The translations under genes were made by a program, and so were the position numbers. This document shows positions 41,144-48,564 of a DNA stretch of 64,000 nt, in pieces. This stretch comes from Chitinophaga agri (GTDB taxonomy: Bacteria > Bacteroidota > Bacteroidia > Chitinophagales > Chitinophagaceae). The notes below the pieces were generated by a model. It worked only from the letters and a program-made list of their open reading frames with translations. It was not told where the DNA came from and searched no databases. Position 1 is the stretch's first letter; each line of letters opens with the position of its first letter. The stretch is taken from the NCBI RefSeq assembly GCF_010093065.1, contig NZ_CP048113.1, forward strand, positions 7,905,926-7,969,925. The letters are read 5' to 3'.

Positions 41144-41514
41144 ATGACGATAGGGAAATTATAGCAATTACAGGAAGGCAGCACGCAATATGTGAACGAT
41201 ATACAGCTGCGTATGTCGAAGCTCCCTTTGATAAGATCATCGGCGTGGCAATAGAGACCTTTGCCGATAAGACGCTGATGCCTATACATGGATTAAGACG
41301 TGCCAAGGAACCGGCCCATACAACCGGATGGTATATATGGGCAGGAGCGTTTTCTGAAGCAGATGATTTCTTTAAACCTATGCATGTACATCATTTGCTG
41401 GAGTTGTATCCGGAGGTGCTGGATTATCTCGGATTAGCACCCGGCTGGCGATTCCTCTTTGATAATGAGCAATATGAGGATGTATGGTATGATGAGTGGC
41501 TGTTAAACAATTAA
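41144..41514 (+). pseudogene. Imm33-like immunity protein gene with a 5' frameshift
   Basis: The frame ending at TAA 41514 encodes the Imm33-like pattern (TTGWYIWAGAFSEADDFFKP, LGLAPGWRFLFDNEQYEDVW). A GTG at 41245 could start only an 89-residue protein. The same frame stays open upstream to 41128 and there encodes TGRQHAICERYTAAYVEAP, which looks like the normal N-terminus of the family. No start codon lies in it. ATG 41144 is one base out of frame and meets TAG at 41162-41164. One extra base near 41150-41155 would join ATG-ACG to the long frame. This suggests a recent single-base loss. A sequencing error or an ATT start cannot be excluded. Confidence 0.6.
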
Positions 41515-41536
41515 TATTTTACGAACTAATTTCCCT

Positions 41537-42340
41537 ATGCCTCAATATATAGATGCATATTTCCTGGTACCTTCCAGATCACCATCAGTGGTACACCGCT
41601 TTCTGGACAGGTTTCTGCCTCAGAGAGAACAATCATCGGAGAACTATCTCTTTCCTGCGGCTGATACAAACGAAACCGATATTCTTTTTTTAGATCCTTT
41701 TGAAGCCATCGCTTATATGGAAGCGAAACCAGATGAGTCACACGCTATTTACTGGCGTAATACGGATCTTAGTAATGCGATTCATCACGGAATGGTTTTT
41801 CATACTAACGATGGCATGATGATCTTAGGCGTATCTATTCCCGGTGGAGATCCTGAGGAAGACTATGCTATTGCAATTTTCAGGGAGATAGAAGCTTTTA
41901 CGGGTGCCGAATGGGCTTGCATGACAGTGGAGGAACCGCCACCGGGTACTGAAGAAGAATTCCATGTCTTCTGTAAAGCAAGATTTCACCCAGGCGAAGC
42001 GACGGACGCGCCTGAACATGTCGTTCAGCATAAAGAGGAGTATTCCCGGGGATATTGGTGGTTGTTCTGTTATCTATTCCTTGAGTTGTTTTTTATGATC
42101 CTCATGATCGTGGAAGTTTACTATCAAGATCTGGGAATGGATCTGTTTGGCATGCATATGGTCTGGTTCACACCGGTATCGATATTAGTGGGACTTGTAA
42201 CAATATTGTCGGCGGCGGTCTCTTATGACAAAGGAAGTATGTCAAAGGTGGCGTGCAGGCGTGTGGTATTAGTATCTATTGCTGTTAGTTTAGTACCTTG
42301 TTTGGTTTACTGGCTGATGTTAGCCTCCGGACATTGCTGA
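41537..42340 (+). CDS. Hypothetical membrane-anchored protein
   Basis: This 267-residue protein has a soluble N-terminal domain of about 165 residues, with YIDAYFLVPSRSPSVVHRFLD, acidic stretches, and ILGVSIPGGDPEEDYAIAI. It is followed by three hydrophobic helices near residues 172-195, 207-228 and 240-262. The N-terminal domain resembles small cytosolic immunity-type folds, while the C-terminal helices would hold it in the inner membrane. I do not recognise a named family. It lies 22 bases after the Imm33-like gene and ends the run of small plus-strand genes. Confidence 0.6.
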   Translation: MPQYIDAYFLVPSRSPSVVHRFLDRFLPQREQSSENYLFPAADTNETDILFLDPFEAIAYMEAKPDESHAIYWRNTDLSNAIHHGMVFHTNDGMMILGVSIPGGDPEEDYAIAIFREIEAFTGAEWACMTVEEPPPGTEEEFHVFCKARFHPGEATDAPEHVVQHKEEYSRGYWWLFCYLFLELFFMILMIVEVYYQDLGMDLFGMHMVWFTPVSILVGLVTILSAAVSYDKGSMSKVACRRVVLVSIAVSLVPCLVYWLMLASGHC

Positions 42341-43060
42341 TCAACCAACAATTGAGGCCGGATGAGAAGCCCCTTAATATTAATAAGAACGAATGAGAGT
42401 AGCCTGTTTAAATTTGTTTCAAGTATGATAAATTCATGCCGGCAAAAGAAATCTCTTCACATGCAGACTTAGGAATCATTCCATTGTTTACTGATTAGTA
42501 TCTTGCTCCTTTACTGTGTTAAGCCGAAGTCACTTCCTCCACTTACAGACAATAATTTTAAACTAAGCGCTACGTATATATATTGCGCAGTATAGCTCTA
42601 TTATTGCCTTGAATATCAGAATTGATTTTTCTTGGCAGTAAGTAAGATATTGCAGAAGAAAAATTTCCTGATATTAGGAATATTATTTTTCTTTGTACAT
42701 ATAATATACCTATGTCTATGTCACATACTATGTTCGTTTAATTAAAGCTTTGTTAACTACTGCATGTTTGTAAATAGTGGTGTTGGGATCGGGACTTTGC
42801 TGAAACTTCATGGCTGAAAGTTCGTTACAGCTTTTCTTATTGTTTATTTTAAAAGGACAATTTGCCGCTACATGACAGGGGCCGGGAACAGTAATGGCTA
42901 TTGATGGCCAGTCATCATTCCCAAATATTTGTAAATGCTTACAGGCCTGCATGTAAGCATGCCTAACTGGTTGTATGATACACCGGATGTGGCGGCGTTT
43001 GCAGTAAAATTATGTGAATCTTTTGTTCATACTGAGAATGTTTCTCTTTATAATATACCT
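42341..43060. other. AT-rich intergenic region before the RHS operon
   Basis: This is 720 bases without a convincing gene. It holds a 15-bp sequence TATAATATACCTATG at 42700-42714 that is repeated exactly at 43049-43063, where its ATG is the start of the first operon gene. After the first copy, only nine codons follow before a stop. It also has a 9-bp inverted repeat (ATGCTTACA, 42935-42943 with 42952-42960). A possible relict gene start is suggested, and no promoter match was found. Confidence 0.5.
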
Positions 43061-43774
43061 ATGCGATTAAATAAAGCTTTTTTTCTTATCAGCCTATTCG
43101 GCTGGGCAGCTACCGTGAAAGCACAAACGCCCAATCTGCAGGCCGTTACCACGGCCGGTAATACCACCACTAACACCATTTCCATATGGAATAAAGATGG
43201 TTTGAATATAGGTGTTGACTCAACTGTAGGTTATACGATGCAAACACATTTTTTGCGACCGTCATTGACCGAGAACAGGACGATGCGCTTTGACTGTACC
43301 GCTAATACCGCCACGGGCGGTTGGGAGTTTTACAATGTCTATTCCAGTAAAAGCCTCTTGTACATTAAGCAGAATTCAGGTAACGTCGGCATTGGTACCA
43401 CTGATCCTAAAGCGAAACTGGCTGTGAATGGTGACGTATATGCCAGACTGCTGCGCGTAAGACCTGACGGCTGGGCAGACTTTGTTTTCGAACCATCGTA
43501 TCAGCTGATGTCATTACAGGAGCTGGAATCTTATATCAACACACATAAGCACCTGCCAGATGTGCCAACAGAAGAAGATGTACGCAGAGATGGTCTTGAT
43601 CTGGGGGGGAACCAGGTTATTTTACTTCAGAAGATTGAGGAGTTGACATTACATCTCATTGATCAGGAGAAACGTGTTAATACCCAGAAAGCTCTGCTGA
43701 GTGCACAGGAAGCTGCTTTCACCGAGCAGGAAAAACGTTTGGCGGAGCTGGAGCGCAGATTAGCTGGCCAGTAG
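43061..43774 (+). CDS. Secreted tail-fibre-like protein, first gene of the RHS operon
   Basis: From ATG 43061 this is 237 residues. A signal peptide RLNKAFFLISLFGWAATVKA is followed by a beta-rich domain, with NLQAVTTAGNTTTNTISIW, MQTHFLRPSLTENRTMRFD, and VGIGTTDPKAKLAVNGDVYA. The C-terminal module has GWADFVFEPSYQLMSL, HKHLPDVPTEEDV and LQKIEELTLHLI, then a coiled-coil tail. The C-terminal module is shared with the proteins at 29762 and 43822. It may help trimerise or cap a fibre. It is 47 bases before its paralogue. Confidence 0.7.
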   Translation: MRLNKAFFLISLFGWAATVKAQTPNLQAVTTAGNTTTNTISIWNKDGLNIGVDSTVGYTMQTHFLRPSLTENRTMRFDCTANTATGGWEFYNVYSSKSLLYIKQNSGNVGIGTTDPKAKLAVNGDVYARLLRVRPDGWADFVFEPSYQLMSLQELESYINTHKHLPDVPTEEDVRRDGLDLGGNQVILLQKIEELTLHLIDQEKRVNTQKALLSAQEAAFTEQEKRLAELERRLAGQ

Positions 43775-43821
43775 TAAGAGACACCGTTGTCATGTATAGT
43801 ATTTCAATGTTTTAATTATCT

Positions 43822-44559
43822 ATGAGTAATATCAGACTCTATTTAATAGCCGCATTATTAATGGCGGCAGGGAGAACGTTTGGTCAGACCCCTACTTTAC
43901 AGGCAGTGACCGATCAGGGGAGGACTACAACTAATCCTGTAATAGTCAGGCATAGAGATGGACTCGCTTTTAATGTCGATCCCAGGAATGGTAACGTAAA
44001 AGTTCATTTTTTACGACCATCAACAACTGACATGCGTACGCTGAGGTTCGACTGTACCTCGAATGACGTTACAGCGGGATGGGAGTTCTATAATTCCAAC
44101 ACAGGGAAATCTCTTCTTTATATAAGACAGATCAGCGGCTTTGTTGGTATTAATACTGTTGGTACTCCTTCGACAATGTACAGGGTGCGCCTTGCCGTGA
44201 ACGGAGATATGTTGGCTCATAAGGTAAAAGTAACAGTGAATAACTGGGCGGACTTTGTTTTTGATTCATCATATGCGTTGCCTTCCTTACAGGAAGTTGA
44301 AAGGTATGTAGCGGCTAACAAACATCTTCCTGATATCCCATCTGCAGAAGAGATCCGTATCTGGGACCAGGAGCTGGGAGGAATGCAGGCGAAAATGCTG
44401 CAGAAAATAGAAGAGTTGACTTTGCACCTGATCTTACAGGAAAAGGATCTTTCCCAGCAGGAGCAACTCATAAAGAATAACGAGGCATTACTTCAGGAGC
44501 GGGAAAAAAGAATTGCCGGCCTGGAAGCCAAAATGAAAAATCAATCCTTGAACCTTTAA
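43822..44559 (+). CDS. Secreted tail-fibre-like protein, paralogue of the preceding gene
   Basis: This 245-residue protein has signal peptide SNIRLYLIAALLMAAGRTFG and follows the same plan as the gene before it: PTLQAVTDQGRTTTNPVIV, VHFLRPSTTDMRTLRFDCT, GWEFYNSNTGKSLLYIRQ, and the C-terminal NWADFVFDSSYALPSL, NKHLPDIPSAEEI and LQKIEELTLHLI with a coiled-coil tail. The whole length aligns with the previous protein, so this is a tandem duplication followed by divergence. It is separated from the barrel gene by one base. Confidence 0.7.
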   Translation: MSNIRLYLIAALLMAAGRTFGQTPTLQAVTDQGRTTTNPVIVRHRDGLAFNVDPRNGNVKVHFLRPSTTDMRTLRFDCTSNDVTAGWEFYNSNTGKSLLYIRQISGFVGINTVGTPSTMYRVRLAVNGDMLAHKVKVTVNNWADFVFDSSYALPSLQEVERYVAANKHLPDIPSAEEIRIWDQELGGMQAKMLQKIEELTLHLILQEKDLSQQEQLIKNNEALLQEREKRIAGLEAKMKNQSLNL

Positions 44560-44560
44560 T

Positions 44561-46960
44561 ATGTATCATATGTACAGAAAGGTATCTCCATTGGTGGTGT
44601 GCCTGTTGGTGTGGCTTAACCCGGCCAGTAATGCGGCCCCTTTGCGCATACCATCCTTATCGCGGGATAGTGTGCCCGTTGATATAACCGGCAGGGACCT
44701 GATGAGTCAACCCGAAATCAAGTCGGCAGTAGTCGATGCTGTTAACCGAAAGATTAGCTATAAAGCTGCAGGCGACACGGCTGCAGAAGCTATCCCGTTT
44801 GGCAAATTCGGACTAGGTGGCCTACACCCCAGCGCCAGAGCCCAGTTCATGGAGTATATGCGCGCAGGTAATACGAACGCCGGTATCGGAAAGATGCAGG
44901 GTATGTTTGATAGCATGAAGGACAGTGTGAAGAAGGTGCAATACATTGATAATAAACTGAGAGGATTTTATGCATTGAAAGATCGTCATTTGCCGGGCTC
45001 TCTCACGCTTCCTGGTAAACCGGAGAATAAACTCAAAGGTGCTTCCTGGACGACGACTTACAGCGACTCTACTGCGATGATGTCTGGATGGTGGAATGAA
45101 GGGGTAATACAGGATGTGTTTTCTATCGGAAGCATCCCTTTTCAGCTGAATTATTCCACGTTGTCCGGATATAATTATAACGGTGCATCATTACAGGGCG
45201 CCCATTTTGGCAAGATCGCGTTCGATAGGGAAGCTTACCTCGACAAGGTCAATCAGCAGCTGCAAAAGAAATATGATCTCCGTAAGTACTTTCTGGAAGA
45301 TCTTGATATCAGGGGCAGTATGAAAGAATATGCTGCCAGGCAGCTGACCCTGATCAAAGGTGCAGATAGTCTGAAAGGAAGGCTGTCTGCCGATCAGCTG
45401 ATGTACCTCGACAGCGCGCAACTGAGTAATGTATTATTAAGAAGCGGCGATACGGCTGCTGTCTATTATAGAAAGGTAATGGCATTGAAGCAGCAGCTGG
45501 GTGGCGTGAAGGAAATGAGCCTTATGCTGACCAGTCAGCGTGATGTGAACGGTGGTATAGCCGCATTGGTGGAGGAACCAGGGAATACCTCCCGCATAGC
45601 GTCTAACCTGATGCATTTAAGTCCATTGCAGCGCCTCATGATGCATATGAAAGAACTGCGTGTAGGTAGTATCGGTGCTGATGCCAGTAAGGGTAGTGTG
45701 TCAGATCTGTTTATGACAGGCGCTATGGGAACTTTCCTGAAAGGAAATAAGTTCATCATGCTGGGGCTTGGAAAGACAAAGGAGATGGGTATTCAGGACG
45801 CAGGATTGCAATCTGCCACCGGCAACCCCGCATACAGTATGCAGTTTGTCCGTGTTGGCCGTGGCGATATTGGCAATAAACAAAGCCATGTATCTGTGTT
45901 AAATGCGAATGCAAAACCGCAGCAACAGTATGGTATCAGTACAAGTGCGATCAGCCGTAACATTTTTGTAGGTGCTGTTTCCAAACAGTTAAGTCTGGGA
46001 GATCTGGGAACGCTCGACTTTGAGTTGTCCAAATCATCCGGACAGTTTGGTACAAACAGTCAGGATGCGGCAGCAGTGTCTAAATCGGCTGCCAGTCATT
46101 TCCTGAATGACATATGGGCGACAGCGGCTGTCGGGATGGCTTATAATGGAGAAGTGAAAAAGATAGGGTTGTCACAGAAAGTATATTTCAAATATTCCGG
46201 ACTGGGATATGTTAATCCGGGCGCGCCTTTCGGCAGCAGGGGAACAACGCAGTATGGTCTTTATGTGAAACGTAGCTGGCTGAGAAACAAGGTGATGGTC
46301 AGTGTGAGAACGGATATCCGTAACCTGGCAGTTTCTCCCTTGACAGGTGACAAACGCGGCAGCCAGCAATATGCTTTCGATGCCCGTTACCGTTTTACCC
46401 GCAGATTCTCCCTGAGCATGAATGTATTGCAGAATACCCTGAAGGAAACCTCAGAAGGTAAAAGCTATACTGCTTTTCTGAATAGGAAGATCTCCTTCAT
46501 GAGCCAGGCGAATGGTAAGATCGGCGGAAAGTCTTTCAGCAATAGCAGCACTATCGGCTTGCAGCAGCTGAATTATCTGGCGCCGGACGCACCGTTGAAA
46601 AGTCTGTTCGTAAATGCCTCCTCTATGCAGACCTGGATGGCCGGACCAGGAATGGTCATGGTCAGCGTGTTGTATAGTCGTGATGTGAAGAATACGGCGG
46701 TGTACAATAACCTGCTAAATACAGAAGGTGGTTATCAGTATACACTATGGAAGTTGTCCTGCAGCAGTGCATTGATCTATATGGATAGCAGGGACGTAGT
46801 GACGCAGCTGGGCCTTCGTCAGCAGTTGTCTGCACAGTTCTTTAAACACTGGAGCGTCACTGCGTCTGCGGACGGTCGACATAATATCAGAAATACAGCT
46901 GCCAACTATTACTACGGCAGATTTAATACAGCAATATCACTGCATTACCAGATAAACTAA
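44561..46960 (+). CDS. Predicted outer-membrane beta-barrel protein
   Basis: This 799-residue protein begins with a hydrophobic signal segment RKVSPLVVCLLVWLNPASNA (an ATG at 44570 is an alternative start). Residues ~30-340 are mostly helical and polar, with LDKVNQQLQKKYDLRKYFLE and ADSLKGRLSADQLMYLD. From about 430 to the end there are alternating amphipathic strands typical of a transmembrane barrel, such as VYFKYSGLGYVNPGAPFG and VMVSVLYSRDVKNTAVYNN. The final strand ends FNTAISLHYQIN, though without a terminal Phe. No known secretion family could be named. It sits directly upstream of the giants' genes, so it may export or display them, which is inference. Confidence 0.65.
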   Translation: MYHMYRKVSPLVVCLLVWLNPASNAAPLRIPSLSRDSVPVDITGRDLMSQPEIKSAVVDAVNRKISYKAAGDTAAEAIPFGKFGLGGLHPSARAQFMEYMRAGNTNAGIGKMQGMFDSMKDSVKKVQYIDNKLRGFYALKDRHLPGSLTLPGKPENKLKGASWTTTYSDSTAMMSGWWNEGVIQDVFSIGSIPFQLNYSTLSGYNYNGASLQGAHFGKIAFDREAYLDKVNQQLQKKYDLRKYFLEDLDIRGSMKEYAARQLTLIKGADSLKGRLSADQLMYLDSAQLSNVLLRSGDTAAVYYRKVMALKQQLGGVKEMSLMLTSQRDVNGGIAALVEEPGNTSRIASNLMHLSPLQRLMMHMKELRVGSIGADASKGSVSDLFMTGAMGTFLKGNKFIMLGLGKTKEMGIQDAGLQSATGNPAYSMQFVRVGRGDIGNKQSHVSVLNANAKPQQQYGISTSAISRNIFVGAVSKQLSLGDLGTLDFELSKSSGQFGTNSQDAAAVSKSAASHFLNDIWATAAVGMAYNGEVKKIGLSQKVYFKYSGLGYVNPGAPFGSRGTTQYGLYVKRSWLRNKVMVSVRTDIRNLAVSPLTGDKRGSQQYAFDARYRFTRRFSLSMNVLQNTLKETSEGKSYTAFLNRKISFMSQANGKIGGKSFSNSSTIGLQQLNYLAPDAPLKSLFVNASSMQTWMAGPGMVMVSVLYSRDVKNTAVYNNLLNTEGGYQYTLWKLSCSSALIYMDSRDVVTQLGLRQQLSAQFFKHWSVTASADGRHNIRNTAANYYYGRFNTAISLHYQIN

Positions 46961-46966
46961 CGGCAA

Positions 46967-48064
46967 ATGAACGTGTACAGAATATTAATGACAGGGCTGT
47001 TACTAGGCATACTGCTACCACTGCGGGCACAGGTAACCTTTTCTTTCATGCCGGAGATACAGGGCCGTACTGTGGAAAACATCTATAAGGTACGTATGGG
47101 TAACCCCGGCGCCAGACAGACGGTCAATCTTGTGATCAATGTAACAGAAGCGAAGTCGGGAATGGTGGTAAATATCAGGACAGCTCCCTTTGAGCTGTTG
47201 CCAGGTATCAATACTGTTCCGCCAGGAGCGATCTATAATGCAGCGGTGTCTTTCGGCGGCAGTAAAATAGCCACGGTGGTGAGCCAGAGCGGCTTTTTCC
47301 CCGAAGGAGATTATGACTACTGTTTCCAGTTGTATGAAGGCAGCGGACACAGTGGCGGAATACTGGACGAACAGTGCTTCTCTTACAATCTGCAACCATT
47401 CAGTTCGATGCAGCTGATACAGCCGTACGACGGGGATAAGATCTGCGATAAGCGGCCTACATTATCCTGGCAACCATTGGTGCCTGCGATCAATGGCATG
47501 ATGTATCGTTTGTTGCTGGTAGAGGTAAAAGAAGGACAGCAACGTGCGGAAGCGTTAAGAATGAACCTGGCGATTATCAATCAGCGTCAGATCCCGTTAC
47601 CAATGTTGATCTATCCTTCGCTGGCAAATCAGTTGCAGGAGGGAAAAAAATATGCCTGGCAGGTATCAGCTTATAAGAATGATCTCCTGCTGGCAGAATC
47701 AGAGATGTGGGATTTTACCGTGGAATGCGAAAAGGAGCCGGTGGAAGCGCAGCCAGATGCTTACAGAAGTCTGGATGATCTGACAAAAGGTAATTTCTAT
47801 ATAGCCCGTGGACAGGTGTTGTTTGCTTTTAATAATACCTATGCACCAGCGAACCTGCAATATACACTTCAGTGTCTAACCAAGCCTGATCAGGCATTTA
47901 AGAAACTACCGACGGTGAAGGTAGGCAGAGGGCTGAACCAGATCAGTGTAGCGTTGTCTGAAAAGAACGGACTGGTAGATGGCTATTTCTATATTATGCA
48001 TGTGACGTTGCCATCAGGAGAAACGAAACAACTGAGATTCATCTATAAACAACCTGAAGAGTGA
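46967..48064 (+). CDS. Secreted protein with fibronectin-III-like domain
   Basis: This 365-residue protein starts with a signal peptide (VYRILMTGLLLGILLPLRAQ). The next part is beta-sheet-rich, with PGARQTVNLVINVTEAKSG. A fibronectin-III-like unit spans about 145-255 (MQLIQPYDGDKICDKRPTLSW, then YAWQVSAYKNDLLLAESE). The last 100 residues form another beta domain (TLQCLTKPDQAFKKLPTVKV). Four to five Cys residues are present. It likely lies in the periplasm or on the cell surface. The stop TGA overlaps the first base of the next start (48064). It follows the barrel gene after 6 bases. Confidence 0.62.
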   Translation: MNVYRILMTGLLLGILLPLRAQVTFSFMPEIQGRTVENIYKVRMGNPGARQTVNLVINVTEAKSGMVVNIRTAPFELLPGINTVPPGAIYNAAVSFGGSKIATVVSQSGFFPEGDYDYCFQLYEGSGHSGGILDEQCFSYNLQPFSSMQLIQPYDGDKICDKRPTLSWQPLVPAINGMMYRLLLVEVKEGQQRAEALRMNLAIINQRQIPLPMLIYPSLANQLQEGKKYAWQVSAYKNDLLLAESEMWDFTVECEKEPVEAQPDAYRSLDDLTKGNFYIARGQVLFAFNNTYAPANLQYTLQCLTKPDQAFKKLPTVKVGRGLNQISVALSEKNGLVDGYFYIMHVTLPSGETKQLRFIYKQPEE

Positions 48065-48564
48065 TGATAAAACGATTAGCGGCAGTGTGCAGCCTGCTGA
48101 TATTGGCAGCATGTGGTAGTAGCAAGCGGGAGGTGATGCAGTCGGTGAAAGATAAGCACCTGTTACAGGAGAAAACCGTGAATGATTACGTGTTTCGTCT
48201 GCAGTATATGCCTCCTGAAAAGGTGGCGGACGATACCGCCTTACTGTACTTCCGGCTGAATATTACGAATAGTCAGACCAGACAGATAAAAGGAACGTCG
48301 GATCAGGGCGCGAGTTATGGTCTTGATACATTATTCTGCCTGGTCGCAGGTACGGATACGCTTATACCGGTGGATGTTAACCGGATTGCGAACGGAACGT
48401 TGAATGGCGCTGAATATATGCTGGTGTTCGATAAGCAGGCGGTACGTCGTCAGCCGGAGAGCAGGTTAGTATTCAGGGACTGGCTGTTTACACATCAGTA
48501 TTTAGTATTCCCGGTCTCAGGGAGTGCAATTAGTCAAATTGATTCATTAAGTCTGAATATATGA
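48064..48564 (+). CDS. Lipoprotein of the RHS operon
   Basis: From ATG 48064 this is 166 residues. It begins with IKRLAAVCSLLILAACGSS, a clear lipoprotein signal with Cys at residue ~17. The mature part is mainly beta-sheet (YVFRLQYMPPEKVADDTALL, YFRLNITNSQTRQIKG and YGLDTLFCLVAGTDTL). No family can be named. Overlaps with both neighbours (one base before, ATGA after) show translational coupling to the fibronectin-like gene and to the 2443-residue giant. It may anchor or assemble the complex at the outer membrane. Confidence 0.65.
   Translation: MIKRLAAVCSLLILAACGSSKREVMQSVKDKHLLQEKTVNDYVFRLQYMPPEKVADDTALLYFRLNITNSQTRQIKGTSDQGASYGLDTLFCLVAGTDTLIPVDVNRIANGTLNGAEYMLVFDKQAVRRQPESRLVFRDWLFTHQYLVFPVSGSAISQIDSLSLNI

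Noticed and set aside
41245-41514. GTG-started 89-residue Imm33-like gene
   Set aside because: The conserved N-terminal part of the family is encoded upstream in the same frame, so the GTG is unlikely to be the native start.
42728-42952. Minus-strand 74-residue frame
   Set aside because: It has no recognisable pattern and overlaps the repeated AT-rich region and the inverted repeat.
44561-46960. PorP/SprF-type protein of type IX secretion
   Set aside because: The protein is much longer than PorP/SprF, has a long helical N-terminal region and shows none of that family's pattern. No type IX C-terminal sorting domain was seen in the giants' visible parts.
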